Shown piece by piece: positions 28,281-37,700 of a stretch of DNA of 64,000 bases (position 1 is its first letter; each line of letters opens with the position of its first letter). A program made the translations under genes and the position numbers. This stretch comes from Actinopolyspora halophila DSM 43834 (GTDB taxonomy: Bacteria; Actinomycetota; Actinomycetes; Mycobacteriales; Pseudonocardiaceae), in the NCBI RefSeq assembly GCF_000371785.1, contig NZ_AQUI01000002.1, forward strand, positions 2,273,276 through 2,337,275, in the 5' to 3' direction. The notes under the pieces were generated by a model, which was not told the origin of the DNA, made no database searches, and saw only the letters and a program-made list of their open reading frames with translations.

Positions 28281-28306
28281 GATATGTTCCGTGAACAAGG
28301 TGTCAA
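28281..28306 (-). promoter_or_regulatory. narK promoter with internal palindrome
   Basis: On the minus strand TTGACA (28301-28306) is followed after 16 bp by TATCGA, a plausible -35/-10. Between them lies the perfect inverted repeat TGTTC-nnn-GAACA (28285-28297). A regulator bound there would sit over the promoter; the HemD-like regulator is the obvious candidate. Confidence 0.5.
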
Positions 28307-28473
28307 GTTCGGTTCACAGTTCCCGCCCCGGTGCGTGAGACGCTCTCCCGGTTGTGACGGACTCGGGTTCGCGGGAAAGGTGAACGTCCGCCCGGATCCG
28401 CTGGGGCCTTCGGTCGGCTCGGTTCGCATGGCGGTGCGAGGGCGTACCTGCCGCAGGGACGCCGGGGAGGAGC

Positions 28474-28513
28474 GCCCCGACGTCTCGGGTGTTTCACCAC
28501 GCGACGTCGGGGC
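28474..28513 (-). terminator. Hairpin downstream of the AGE-family gene
   Basis: GCCCCGACGTC (28474-28484) pairs perfectly with 28503-28513 across an 18-nt loop, 70 bp beyond the isomerase stop. The rest of 28221-28582 holds the narK promoter and nothing else that I can identify. Confidence 0.45.
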
Positions 28514-28582
28514 CGTTCAGCGCGAGAGCTCTCCGTGGGGCACGGCTCACCACCGCTCGGGTGACGTTCCCGTGCTGTCGCT

Positions 28583-29779
28583 TCAGTTCCGCAGCGCCAT
28601 GGCCGCGGCGGGAGCGAGGGGCAGCCGAGGGAACAGCGTTGCCTGGTAAGCGTGGTAGACGTCCGGTTTGCCGGACCAGACGGAACGCGAGGGCCGCCCG
28701 TCCGGAGTGAGCTCGTGGTGCCAGCTGCCCCGGGCGTAATCGATGTGATGGGTGTGGGCGAAGTCCCAGAAGGTGGCGTACCACTGCTGGTAGTAGGTCT
28801 CACCGGTGCGTTGGTACAGCGCTGCCGCACTCAGGATCGCCTCGGTGGTCACCCAGTGCATGCGCTCGCGAACCTGCGGGCGGTCCTGCCAGTCGAGCGT
28901 GTACACGAAGCCGGGGTGCCCGTCGGCGTGCCAACCGTGCTGTATACCTGCTTCGAAAAGGTTTCGTGCGTCGGAGATCAGCCAGTTGGGGGCCGCGTCA
29001 CCGAGCGAGGCCTCGAGGTGCAGCAGTAGCCGGGCCCACTCCAACCAGTGGCCGACCGTCGTGCCGTGTGGACGGAACGGGTCGTGGGGCCGTGCCCGGT
29101 TGTACTCGGGATCGGGTTCCCAGTCAGGGGTGAAGTGCTCCGGGAGGCGCCATGCGTGGGTGCGGGCGACCTCGTCGATCAGCGTTCCGGCTATCCGCAG
29201 CGCTCGCTGGTGCCAGATCCGCTCACCGGTGACGTCGCCCGCGGCGAGCATGGCCTCCACCATGTGCATGTTGCTGTTGGCCCCCCGGTACGGCTCGGTG
29301 GAGTGCCACTGACGGTCCCAGCTTTCCACGGAGAGCCCTGCCCGCTCGTCCCAGAACTCGGTGTCGACGATGTGCAGCGCCTCGTCCAGCAGTTCCCGTG
29401 CCCGGGGCCTTTCCGCCGCCGCGGCGCTGCTCGCCGCGAGCACGACGAAGGCGTGTTCGTAGGCCCCCTTGGTGGTGTCGGTCGTGCTGGTGAACCAACC
29501 ACCGTGCGTGTGGTCTCGGAGCGGCCCGAGCAGGGCTTGCACCCCGTGATCGGCGATCTCCGCCGTCGCCGGTACGCCGTCGAGGTGAGCCAGGCTGAAC
29601 ACATGGGTCATTCGGGCCGTGATCCAGGTTTCCACCGGACGTTCGGAGTCCGGGATCCCGGACTCGTCCAACCAGCCGAATCCTCCTCGCGTCACCCGGG
29701 ACGAGGAGGCGAAGTCGAGCAATCTGCGCCGTTCTGTGGTCAGCCAGTCGCCGTGTGCAGGGGAGTGCGGATCGGTCAC
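28583..29779 (-). CDS. AGE-family sugar isomerase/epimerase (mannose isomerase-like)
   Basis: A 398-residue (alpha/alpha)6-barrel protein of the N-acylglucosamine 2-epimerase superfamily. RMTHVFSLAHLDG, HGGWFTSTTDTTKGAYEHAFVVLA, PYRGANSNMHMVEAMLAA and HPGFVYTLDW are the conserved helices carrying the catalytic histidines. The MHMVEA and GHWLEWARLL blocks resemble D-mannose isomerase and YihS-type enzymes, so mannose/fructose interconversion is the best guess; aminosugar epimerisation is possible. GTG 29779 has GAGGA with 6-base spacing. A DasR-type site lies 200 bp upstream. Confidence 0.8.
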   Translation of the reverse strand: MTDPHSPAHGDWLTTERRRLLDFASSSRVTRGGFGWLDESGIPDSERPVETWITARMTHVFSLAHLDGVPATAEIADHGVQALLGPLRDHTHGGWFTSTTDTTKGAYEHAFVVLAASSAAAAERPRARELLDEALHIVDTEFWDERAGLSVESWDRQWHSTEPYRGANSNMHMVEAMLAAGDVTGERIWHQRALRIAGTLIDEVARTHAWRLPEHFTPDWEPDPEYNRARPHDPFRPHGTTVGHWLEWARLLLHLEASLGDAAPNWLISDARNLFEAGIQHGWHADGHPGFVYTLDWQDRPQVRERMHWVTTEAILSAAALYQRTGETYYQQWYATFWDFAHTHHIDYARGSWHHELTPDGRPSRSVWSGKPDVYHAYQATLFPRLPLAPAAAMALRN

Positions 29780-29977
29780 TGCTGTTCCTCGCGGGTCGGA
29801 TGATGTTCGGTTAGCGGGAAGTTCCGGGCCCGCGCGTGCTGCTTCGACGTGGCGCGGGTGCGTGAGCTGAATCGGTACTTCCACACGACCAACGGACGTT
29901 ATCGACCGTCGTCCTGCACCGGTGTGCTGGGGCGGGCTTGCCGCGGAGAGCCTCGGGGTGACGGCTCACCGGAAGTG

Positions 29978-29993
29978 ATTTGTCTAGACCAGT
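29978..29993. promoter_or_regulatory. DasR/dre-like site
   Basis: ATTTGTCTAGACCAGT matches the DasR-responsive element (ACTGGTCTAGACCAGT type, from memory) at 14 of 16 positions, including the full TCTAGACCA core. It lies between the divergent sugar isomerase (start 29779) and fructose-bisphosphate aldolase (start 30255). DasR-like GntR repressors respond to glucosamine-6-phosphate and control aminosugar and some glycolytic genes. Confidence 0.6.
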
Positions 29994-30107
29994 AAGCACG
30001 CCGTCCGCGTGAGAGTGAAATCTTTGTTTGTCATGGGCGAGTATTCTGGGGAGAGACCGGACGGGTGACACGTGTTTACCTGTTCGGGTGAGATGACTAT
30101 GACGTTA

Positions 30108-30139
30108 CTGATTCGATTCCGATTTTTCTGATTCGATTC
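30108..30139. repeat. Direct repeat CTGATTCGATTC, 20-bp period, upstream of aldolase
   Basis: CTGATTCGATTC occurs at 30108-30119 and again at 30128-30139, exactly 20 bp apart and thus almost two helical turns, 115-147 bp upstream of the aldolase start. It may be an activator site or promoter-proximal DNA. It is AT-rich for this genome. Confidence 0.45.
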
Positions 30140-30254
30140 AAGTTGATTGGGTTCGGAATCCTCGGACGGTGTCTGTCACGCTTGACGGTGACTCCGGTCC
30201 GGGCCGATCACCGGCCGAGAAGGACATACAGATACACCCGAAGGAGAGCGCACC

Positions 30255-31271
30255 GTGTTCAGCGACGATATGCGGTTGATCGCCCGGGAGATGGTTGCAC
30301 CGGGCAAGGGCATTCTCGCGGCCGACGAGAGCACCGGGACGATGGAAAAACGTCTGCACGCGGTCGGTCTCGATTCCACGGAGGAAGTGCGACGGCAGTA
30401 CCGCGAGCTGATCGTGTCCACTCCCGAACTCGGCAAATCGATCAGTGGTGTGATCCTGTTCGACGAGACGGTCAGGCAGGACTCCTCGGCGGGTGTTCCA
30501 CTGCGCAAGGTGGCCGAGGAGAACGGAGTGCTGCCGGGGATCAAGGTGGACAAGGGGGCCAAGCCCCTGGCGGGCAGTGACGGGGAGAAGGTCACCGAAG
30601 GTCTGGACGGACTGCGCGATCGACTTTCCGAGTACGTCGAGCTCGGCATGAACTTCACCAAGTGGCGTGCCGTGCTGGACATCGCCGCCGAGCGGCCGAG
30701 CGACTACGCGATCCACGCCAACGCGCACGCGCTCGGGCGCTACGCCGCGCTTTCCCAGGAAGCCGGTCTGGTTCCGATGGTCGAGCCCGAGGTGCTGATG
30801 GACGGTGACCACTCCCTGGAAGCCGCGGAGGAGGCGACCGTCCGGACGTTGCACGAGGTTTTCGCCGAGCTCGCGAAGCAGCGCGTCGAGCTGGAATCCA
30901 TGGTGCTCAAACCGAACATGGTGGTCGCGGGCAAGGACCACCCGCAGCAGCCGAGTTCCGCGGACGTGGCCGAGGCGACGGTACGCGCACTCAAACGCAC
31001 GGTCCCCCCGGCCGTGCCCGGGATCGCCTTCCTGTCCGGCGGTCAGAGCGACGAGGACGCCACCGTCAACCTCAACGCGATCAACCAGCTCGGGCCGCTG
31101 CCCTGGCAGGTGACCTTCTCGTTCGGACGTGGTCTGCTCGCCCCGGCGCTGCACGAGTGGGTCGGTCGTGCCGAGAAGTTCGACAGTGCCCAACAAGTGC
31201 TGGCGCACCGGGCCGAACTCAACGGCGCCGCCCGCCAGGGCAACTACGAGTCCGTGCTGGAGCACGCCTGA
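30255..31271 (+). CDS. fda: Class I fructose-bisphosphate aldolase
   Basis: A 338-residue glycolytic/gluconeogenic enzyme splitting fructose-1,6-bisphosphate. APGKGILAADESTGTMEKR (about 15-33), FTKWRAV and the Schiff-base lysine in MVLKPNMVVAG (K219) identify class I, followed by the phosphate-binding FLSGGQSDEDAT and the C-terminal FSFGRGLLAPAL. Many actinobacteria use the class II enzyme; a class I copy is an addition or substitute. The GTG start has AAGGAGAG at 30241-30248. A strong terminator follows at 31358-31396. Confidence 0.93.
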   Translation: MFSDDMRLIAREMVAPGKGILAADESTGTMEKRLHAVGLDSTEEVRRQYRELIVSTPELGKSISGVILFDETVRQDSSAGVPLRKVAEENGVLPGIKVDKGAKPLAGSDGEKVTEGLDGLRDRLSEYVELGMNFTKWRAVLDIAAERPSDYAIHANAHALGRYAALSQEAGLVPMVEPEVLMDGDHSLEAAEEATVRTLHEVFAELAKQRVELESMVLKPNMVVAGKDHPQQPSSADVAEATVRALKRTVPPAVPGIAFLSGGQSDEDATVNLNAINQLGPLPWQVTFSFGRGLLAPALHEWVGRAEKFDSAQQVLAHRAELNGAARQGNYESVLEHA

Positions 31272-31357
31272 GCGGATTCGCACCCGCTGTCGGAACGTAA
31301 CGAGTCCGGCGGGTTCCGCTCCCGCGATCCGAGAGGGCACTTCCCGGGACGCGGGTG

Positions 31358-31396
31358 AACCGGCCCGGTCGACACCGAGTGTCGACCGGGCCGGTT
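31358..31396 (+). terminator. Strong hairpin terminator after aldolase
   Basis: AACCGGCCCGGTCGACAC (31358-31375) pairs perfectly over 18 bp with 31379-31396 around a 3-nt loop. It lies between the convergent aldolase and gabT ends and may act in both directions. Confidence 0.7.
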
Positions 31397-31499
31397 TCGC
31401 CGGACCGGAACCGCTGGAACCCCGTGCTCGGGGCGGAGTCCCGCCACTGCCGCGGAACGCTCGTCGCGACCGCGGCGGAAGGGCCGAACCCGGCGCGGG

Positions 31500-32846
31500 T
31501 CAGTCCAGCTGCTCCGCCAGGGCCTCCTCGAGCACGTCGAGTCCCTCGTCCAGCAGCTCGGTCGAGATCACCAGCGGAGGCAGCAGGCGAATCACATTGC
31601 CGTAGGTGCCGCAGGTGAGCACGACGACACCGCGTTCGTGGCAGGTCTTGGCCACCCGCGCGGCCAGTTCGGGGTCGGGATCGTCGCTTTCGGAGCGGAC
31701 GAACTCGACGCCCAGCATCGCCCCCCGGCCGCGCACTTCGAGGATCCGCTCGGTACGCGCCGCCAGCGCACGCAGTCTGGGCATCGCGCGGTGCTGGATG
31801 TCCCGCGCGGCCCCGGCGAGATCCCGTTCGCGCATCGCCCGGATCGCTCCCAGGGCCGCGGCGCAGGACACCGGGTTACCGCCGTAGGTGCCCCCCAGGC
31901 TCCCCGCGGGCAGGGAATCCATCACCTCGGCACGCCCGGTAACCCCGGCCAGCGGCATACCGCCCGCGATCCCCTTGGCCGTGGTGATCAGGTCGGGCAC
32001 CACCCCCTCGTGCTCACAGGCGAACCAGTCCCCGGTCCGGCAGAAACCGGTCTGGATCTCGTCGGCGACGAAGAGCGCGCCGCTGCCGGTGCACCACCGC
32101 GATATCTCCGGCAGGAAACCCTCGGCCGGTTCGACGAACCCGCCCTCGCCCTGCACGGGCTCGACGACCACGGCAGCCACGGAGTCGGCTCCCACCTGCT
32201 TCTCGATCCGGTCGATCACCTCACGGGCCGCTTCCGCTCCGTCCGCGCCGTCACGCGCCGGGTAGGACATCGGCATGCGATAGACCTCGCTGGTGAAGGG
32301 GCCGAATCCGTGCTTGTAGGGCACCGATTTGGCGGTCATCGCCATCGTGAGGTTGGTACGCCCGTGGTAGGCGTGGTCGAAGACCACCACGGCTTGCCTG
32401 CCGGTGGACCTGCGAGCGATCTTGACCGCGTTCTCCACAGCCTCCGCCCCGGAGTTGAACAGCACCGTGCGCTTGTCGTGCTCCCCGGGGGTGACCGTGG
32501 CCAGTTCCTCGCAGACCTCGAGGTAGTTCTCGTAGGGCGTCACCATGAAGCAGGTGTGCGTGAATTCGCCTGCTTGACCGCGGATCGCGTCGACCACCTC
32601 GGGGGCCGCGTTGCCCACGTTGGTCACCGCGATACCCGAGCCCAGGTCGATCAGGACGTTGCCGTCCGCGTCGTGCAGCACGCCTTCCTCGGCTCCCGTG
32701 ACGTAGACGGGCAGCGCACTGCCCACACCGGCGGCCACGGTCATCGCACGGCGCCGCTGCAACTCACGTGACTTCGGTCCGGGGACCTCGGTGCGCAGCA
32801 GTCGCTTCCGCGGGGTGGTCGTCTCCTCGTTCGTGAGCGTGGTCAT
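31500..32846 (-). CDS. gabT: 4-aminobutyrate aminotransferase
   Basis: A 448-residue class III PLP aminotransferase transferring the amino group of GABA to 2-oxoglutarate. The PLP lysine is K291 ([14 protein letters not shown]), the cofactor aspartate D262 (ADEIQTG), and [15 protein letters not shown] (131-145), [10 protein letters not shown] and [15 protein letters not shown] mark GABA aminotransferases. The start ATG 32846 has GGAG with good spacing. It is divergent from a PucR regulator (32965), and the clustered aldehyde dehydrogenases could oxidise the succinate semialdehyde it forms. Confidence 0.9.
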   Translation of the reverse strand: MTTLTNEETTTPRKRLLRTEVPGPKSRELQRRRAMTVAAGVGSALPVYVTGAEEGVLHDADGNVLIDLGSGIAVTNVGNAAPEVVDAIRGQAGEFTHTCFMVTPYENYLEVCEELATVTPGEHDKRTVLFNSGAEAVENAVKIARRSTGRQAVVVFDHAYHGRTNLTMAMTAKSVPYKHGFGPFTSEVYRMPMSYPARDGADGAEAAREVIDRIEKQVGADSVAAVVVEPVQGEGGFVEPAEGFLPEISRWCTGSGALFVADEIQTGFCRTGDWFACEHEGVVPDLITTAKGIAGGMPLAGVTGRAEVMDSLPAGSLGGTYGGNPVSCAAALGAIRAMRERDLAGAARDIQHRAMPRLRALAARTERILEVRGRGAMLGVEFVRSESDDPDPELAARVAKTCHERGVVVLTCGTYGNVIRLLPPLVISTELLDEGLDVLEEALAEQLD

Positions 32847-32964
32847 CGCCGTCTCCGATCCGTTTGAGGTGTTCGGGGACAGCTTCGGTGCTACAGCGGT
32901 GATATGCAGTAGACACAACGGCCACCAGCGCGCGGTTCGATAGACGGTTTGGAGTTGTTGCCCG

Positions 32965-34431
32965 GTGCCGCTGACGATGCGGGATCTCCTCGAGGATCCG
33001 GAACTGGAGCTGACGGTTCACGGGGGCCGAAGCTTCGCGGACCGGCCGATCTCCTGGGTACACACCAGTGAGCTGGCCGATCCCACCCCCTTCCTCGAGG
33101 GAGGGGAACTGCTGCTGACCACGGGACTGACCCTGCGCGGCCGTGAGTTCGCCGAGTACGTGAACAGACTCGCCCGTGCCGGTGTGGCCGGGCTCGGTTT
33201 CGGAGTGGGGCTCACCCACGGCGAAGTGCCGCGGGAACTGATCGCTGCGGCGAACGAAGCGGATCTGCCGCTGGTGGCCGTGCCGCGTCGGACACCGTTC
33301 ATCGCGATCAGCAAGGCGGTCTCACGCGCGCTGGCCGAGGACGAGTACGAGGGAGTCCGGCAGCTCAGCCGAGCTCAGCACGAACTGGCCCGAGCGGCGG
33401 GAAGCGAGCGGGGACTCGACACGCTGGTCCGCAAGCTTGCCGGTCTCGTCGAGGGGTGGGTGCTGCTGCTGGACGGAGCTGGAGCGGTGTTGCACGCCGC
33501 TCCGAGCACGGCCGGTATGTCGGCCCGGGTGCTCGCTGCCGAGGTCGAGCGACTGCGCGGTAGGCGGGGACGGGGTGCCGTGGACTTCGAGTTCTCCGGG
33601 CAGGAGGTCAGCATGCAGGATCTCGGAGCGGGGAACGGTGCGGTGCTCGTCGTCGGTCGCACACGGTCGTTCGGCACGGCCGAACGACAAGTGATCAACT
33701 CGGCGGCCTCGCTGCTGACCCTGGCTCTGCGGCAGACCGAGACGTTGCGCGCGGCACGGCGGAAACTGCGCACCGGGTTCCTGCGGACCCTGTTGGCGGG
33801 CGACCCCGTCTGGGAGGTGCTCGACGATCTCCGGGCCGGGTTCCCCACCCCGCCCGTCCGGGTGCTGGTCTTCGCCGGGGAACGTGACCGGGGGGAACTG
33901 CTGTACCTGCTCGAGACGGAGAGCTTCGGTGAAGCTGTCTATCCGGCCGAGTACGAAGGGTCCGTGATGGCGGTGGTCCCGGCGGAGGGGACGAGTCCGG
34001 AGCGGCTGAGTCGACGGTGCGGCGTGCGGGTCGGGGTTTCCGAACCGTGCGACTCGAACGGCATCTCGCGTGCCCTGCGCCAGGCCGAACAGGCCGTGGC
34101 CGCCGCTCGCGCCGGGGACAGTACGGTGTGGTTCGCCGAGCTGGCGGGGTGGGGGTTGCTGGACCTGGTTCCGGCCGACCGGATGGCCGGATTCGCCGAG
34201 TCACTGCTGGCTCCGCTCGAGGGCAGGAACGAGCTGATCGTCTCGCTGCGCGAGTGGTTGGCCCGGCACGGGCAGTGGGATCCGGCCGCGGGAGTGCTGG
34301 GAGTGCATCGGCACACGCTGCGCAACCGGATCCGCAAGGTCGAGTCGCTGCTCGGGCGCGACCTGGATCAGCCGGGGGTGCGCGCGGAACTGTGGTTGGC
34401 CCTGCGGGTGCTGAACGGACCCGAGCTCTGA
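32965..34431 (+). CDS. PucR-family regulator, probably of GABA use
   Basis: A 488-residue activator/repressor with the PucR layout: N-terminal PucR domain (MRDLLEDPELELTVHGG, then PISWVHTSELADPTPFLEGGELLLTTG), a GAF-like/diguanylate-like middle and a C-terminal helix-turn-helix (LLGVHRHTLRNRIRKVESLLGRDL). It starts with GTG 118 bp from the divergent gabT. A PucR-type regulator called GabR controls GABA genes in C. glutamicum (from memory), so gabT is the likely target. A second PucR gene follows at 34590. Confidence 0.85.
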   Translation: MPLTMRDLLEDPELELTVHGGRSFADRPISWVHTSELADPTPFLEGGELLLTTGLTLRGREFAEYVNRLARAGVAGLGFGVGLTHGEVPRELIAAANEADLPLVAVPRRTPFIAISKAVSRALAEDEYEGVRQLSRAQHELARAAGSERGLDTLVRKLAGLVEGWVLLLDGAGAVLHAAPSTAGMSARVLAAEVERLRGRRGRGAVDFEFSGQEVSMQDLGAGNGAVLVVGRTRSFGTAERQVINSAASLLTLALRQTETLRAARRKLRTGFLRTLLAGDPVWEVLDDLRAGFPTPPVRVLVFAGERDRGELLYLLETESFGEAVYPAEYEGSVMAVVPAEGTSPERLSRRCGVRVGVSEPCDSNGISRALRQAEQAVAAARAGDSTVWFAELAGWGLLDLVPADRMAGFAESLLAPLEGRNELIVSLREWLARHGQWDPAAGVLGVHRHTLRNRIRKVESLLGRDLDQPGVRAELWLALRVLNGPEL

Positions 34432-34589
34432 TCGGAGTTTTCCGGTCGGGCCGTCGTGGGGCCGGGGCTTCTCTGCGATGCGGTGGCACCGAAGCATCCG
34501 CCCCAGGCGTCGGCACCGCCGCGGTGCGGTTCCACCGAGCGAACACCGCCGGCAACCGAAACGGAAGAGCGCTGGGAGGAAGAAACTCC

Positions 34590-36035
34590 ATGCTGGTCGA
34601 AGACCTGCTCGCGGACGAGGAACTGTCCCTGGACGTTCGAGTGCGGGGCGATGTCACTCGTCCTGTCCGGTGGGTTCACACCATCGAGATCAACGCTCCC
34701 GCGCGGTTCCTGCGCGGTGGGGAGGTGGTGCTCACCGCGGGGGTCTGGCGTACGGCCGGGGTGCGAGCCAGGGACTTCGTGGCGGACCTGGCTTCCGCCG
34801 ATGTGGCCGCCGTGGGGTTCGGCCTGGTCCCTCCCGAGACCGAGGTTCCCGAGGATTTCCTCGAAGCGGCGCGCGAACACGGGTTGACCTGTTTCGTCGT
34901 CGGCGTGGAGGTCGCCTTTCTCCAGGTGGTGCAGGCTTTCGTCAGTAGCAAGCGCGCGGAGTGGGAACGTCCGCTGCGCAGACATCTCGATCAGCACGAC
35001 GCCATAGTGGCCGCGCTGCGGCTGCGTCGCGGGGTGGGCACGGTGATCTCCGTGCTGGAGAGGCAGCTCGCGGATCCGGTCGCGGTGCGGGGGTCCGCCG
35101 GGCTCATAGCTGGCCGTCCTCCCAGCCCGGGACATCCGGTTCCGTTGGTGGGGGAGGGACTCGCCGACGCTGAGCTGCTGCTCCCCGTGCCGCTCGAGGA
35201 GCTCGACGTGGAACAGCACGCCGCGGTCATGCAGGCGATGCCGTTCATCGCGCTCGAGATCGAGCGGAGCAGGGCGGTGCGGGCCACGGAGCTGCGCTAC
35301 GCCTGGGAGCTGTTCGAGTGGGTAGAGACCGGCACCGTCGGGCTGGAAACGGTGCGCACGAGGCTGCACTCGCTCGGGTTGCCGTCCGACGGCCCGCTGG
35401 CGGCCGTGGTGGTCCGCACGGGAGCTCCGGAGGCGGTGTCGGCGCGGCTGGGGGAGGTGCTCGGCACGGACGGAGTGGCCGCGCGACGTGGTGACGAAGT
35501 GGTGGCTTTCGTGCGCGGTGGGGACAGCGTGCCGGAGCTGGCACGTGGACTGCACCGCTCCGTGGGCGGCGTGTCCGGGGACGCACGGCTGGGGATGGGC
35601 GCCCCGGGCAGCGCTGCCGAGCTGCGGGTGAGTCTGTTGCAGGCCGCGCACGCGGCCGAGGCCGTCCCCACGGGCACGGCTGGGCCTTCAGGTTCGGGGG
35701 GATGGATGACCCACGAACAGCTGAGCTCTCCTACGCTGCTGCTGGCCGCGCAGGATCCGGAGCTGTTGGCGGCCACGTCCCGGGCCCTGCTGGGTTCCGT
35801 GCTGGAGCACGACCAGCGCCGGGGAACGGAACTGATTCCCTCCCTGCGGGTCTTCCTCGACGCCGGAGGACGCTGGCAGGAGGCGGCGCGGGCGCTGCAC
35901 GTGCACATCAACACGTTGCGCCACCGCATGGGCCGGGTCGAGGAACTGACCGGAAGGGCGCTTTCACACACCCCGGACCGGGTGGATCTGTACCTGGCGT
36001 TGCGTGCGATACGGCAGACGCGCGATTCCTCGTGA
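34590..36035 (+). CDS. PucR-family regulator, second copy
   Basis: A 481-residue regulator, with the same order of parts as its upstream neighbour: N-terminal MLVEDLLADEELSLDV, then RPVRWVHTIEINAPARFLRGGEVVLTAG, and the C-terminal helix-turn-helix RALHVHINTLRHRMGRVEELTG. The two are clearly diverged rather than recent duplicates. The ATG has a strong GGGAGGAAG. It precedes the permease and catabolic genes on the same strand, 161 bp apart, and is the best candidate to control them. The ligand is unknown. Confidence 0.85.
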   Translation: MLVEDLLADEELSLDVRVRGDVTRPVRWVHTIEINAPARFLRGGEVVLTAGVWRTAGVRARDFVADLASADVAAVGFGLVPPETEVPEDFLEAAREHGLTCFVVGVEVAFLQVVQAFVSSKRAEWERPLRRHLDQHDAIVAALRLRRGVGTVISVLERQLADPVAVRGSAGLIAGRPPSPGHPVPLVGEGLADAELLLPVPLEELDVEQHAAVMQAMPFIALEIERSRAVRATELRYAWELFEWVETGTVGLETVRTRLHSLGLPSDGPLAAVVVRTGAPEAVSARLGEVLGTDGVAARRGDEVVAFVRGGDSVPELARGLHRSVGGVSGDARLGMGAPGSAAELRVSLLQAAHAAEAVPTGTAGPSGSGGWMTHEQLSSPTLLLAAQDPELLAATSRALLGSVLEHDQRRGTELIPSLRVFLDAGGRWQEAARALHVHINTLRHRMGRVEELTGRALSHTPDRVDLYLALRAIRQTRDSS

Positions 36036-36196
36036 CCACGGTCATCGCGTTGTGCGATCGTCCAAAGCTTTTCGTGTACTTCGGAGAATCGATGACTCCC
36101 CCGGAGTCGTGACGACCCCCACATTTGCCGGTGCCGCGCGGCTCGAACGCTGCCATCGGCGCCGTTCGGCGCCCACCAGTAGCAAGGAGGTCACCG

Positions 36197-37663
36197 ATGA
36201 CCGAGGATCCGTCGTCGCGCGATCGCGGCGTCGGCATCGAGGTGCACGGTGTCGACACGATCCCGGAACCGGACAGAACCGGTAGACCGCGTGACGTGAT
36301 CGGCATTCTGTTCGGGTCGAACATGTGCCTCGGTGTGATCATTTTCGGGTGGCTGCCCGCTTCGTTCGGGTTGGGTTTCTGGGCCAGCGTCACCTCCATG
36401 ATCACGGGCACCCTGCTCGGGACGGTGCTGGTCGCTCCGCTCGCGCTGGTGTCGTTCCGCACCGGAACCAACCTCTCCACGAGCAGTGGCGGTCATTTCG
36501 GCGTGCGCGGGCGGCTGATCGGTTCGGTCATCGGCCTGTTGCTGTCCCTCGGGTACGGGGCCCTGACGCTCTGGACCGGCGGAGCCGCCGTGGTCGGTCC
36601 GTTGCACAGGCTGTTCGGGTTTCCGAACGGAGCGTGGGGGTACAGCCTCACCTACGCGGCCCTCTCCCTGATGGCGGTGTTCATCGCGATATTCGGGTAC
36701 CAGCTGCTGACCGTGCTCAGCAAATGGGTCGCGGCGGGGACGACGGTGTTGATGGTCGTCGGCCTGTTCGCCTACGCGGGGGAGTTCGACCCCTCCCCGG
36801 TGATCGACGGTGGCTACCTGCTCGGTGACTTCTGGACCACGTGGTCGTTGTCCACGGTGGCTGCCGGGCTGAGCGGCCCGATGGCGTTCATAACCCTGCT
36901 CGGCGACTACAGCCGCTACGTCTCGCCGAACCGGTACTCCTCGGCGCGGGTGTTCGGAGCCTCGGCCTCGGGGATGATCCTCGGTCTGCTGGTACCGCAG
37001 CTGTTCGGGACGTTCACCGCGTTCGCCTCCCGCGCCGCGGAGGACTACGTGGGTCCGCTCGTCGCGGCGGCTCCACTGTGGTTCCTCGTACCGCTGCTGC
37101 TGAGCGGGGTGTTCGGCACCATCGGCAACGGGGGGATCCTCATCTACAGCATGGGGTTGGACCTGGACGCCATCGTGCCGAAGTTGTCCCGGATACAGTC
37201 CACGGCCCTGGTGTCGGCGATCGCGACCGTACTGGTCTTTCTCGGCTACTTCGTCTGGGACGCGCAGTCGGCAGTCACCGCTTTCGTCCTGCTGTTGACC
37301 GCGGTCGGAACGCCGTGGGCGGTGATCACGTTGATCGGTTTCGCGCGCTGTGGAGGCAGCTACGACACCGAAGCCCTCCAGGTGTTCAACCGGAGGTCGC
37401 GCGGCGGAATCTACTGGTACACGGGCGGGTGGAACCTCAGGGCCACCGCGGCGTGGGTCATCGGCTCCACGGTCGGTCTGCTGGCGGTGGACACCGCGCT
37501 GTACACCGGCCCGCTGATCAGCATCACCCACATAGACGTGAGTTTCCTGCTGGCGGCCGCCACGACGGCTGTGGCCTACCTGGCGTTGACCGCGAGGACC
37601 ACGCGGTCCGGCCCTGCCGGGGCCGAGGAGGAAACGAGCGCGGCTCGGGCAGTCGGTGTCTGA
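36197..37663 (+). CDS. NCS1-family permease (cytosine/purine/allantoin type)
   Basis: A 488-residue permease with about 12 membrane helices, preceded by a hydrophilic 40-residue N-terminus. FGSNMCLGVIIFGWLPASFGLGFW, ISGTLLG-like ITGTLLGTVLVAPLALVSFRTGTNLSTSSGGHFGVRG and FITLLGDYSRYV are NCS1 hallmarks. Members usually import nucleobases, hydantoins or allantoin with sodium or protons. Here it heads an operon of amine and guanidino-compound enzymes, so its substrate may be a guanidino- or amino-compound, which would be unusual. ATG 36197 has a perfect AAGGAGG at 36184-36190. Confidence 0.83.
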   Translation: MTEDPSSRDRGVGIEVHGVDTIPEPDRTGRPRDVIGILFGSNMCLGVIIFGWLPASFGLGFWASVTSMITGTLLGTVLVAPLALVSFRTGTNLSTSSGGHFGVRGRLIGSVIGLLLSLGYGALTLWTGGAAVVGPLHRLFGFPNGAWGYSLTYAALSLMAVFIAIFGYQLLTVLSKWVAAGTTVLMVVGLFAYAGEFDPSPVIDGGYLLGDFWTTWSLSTVAAGLSGPMAFITLLGDYSRYVSPNRYSSARVFGASASGMILGLLVPQLFGTFTAFASRAAEDYVGPLVAAAPLWFLVPLLLSGVFGTIGNGGILIYSMGLDLDAIVPKLSRIQSTALVSAIATVLVFLGYFVWDAQSAVTAFVLLLTAVGTPWAVITLIGFARCGGSYDTEALQVFNRRSRGGIYWYTGGWNLRATAAWVIGSTVGLLAVDTALYTGPLISITHIDVSFLLAAATTAVAYLALTARTTRSGPAGAEEETSAARAVGV

Positions 37664-37700
37664 GCGCGGAATTCGCACGAAGAGGAGAGAGCGCACGAGT

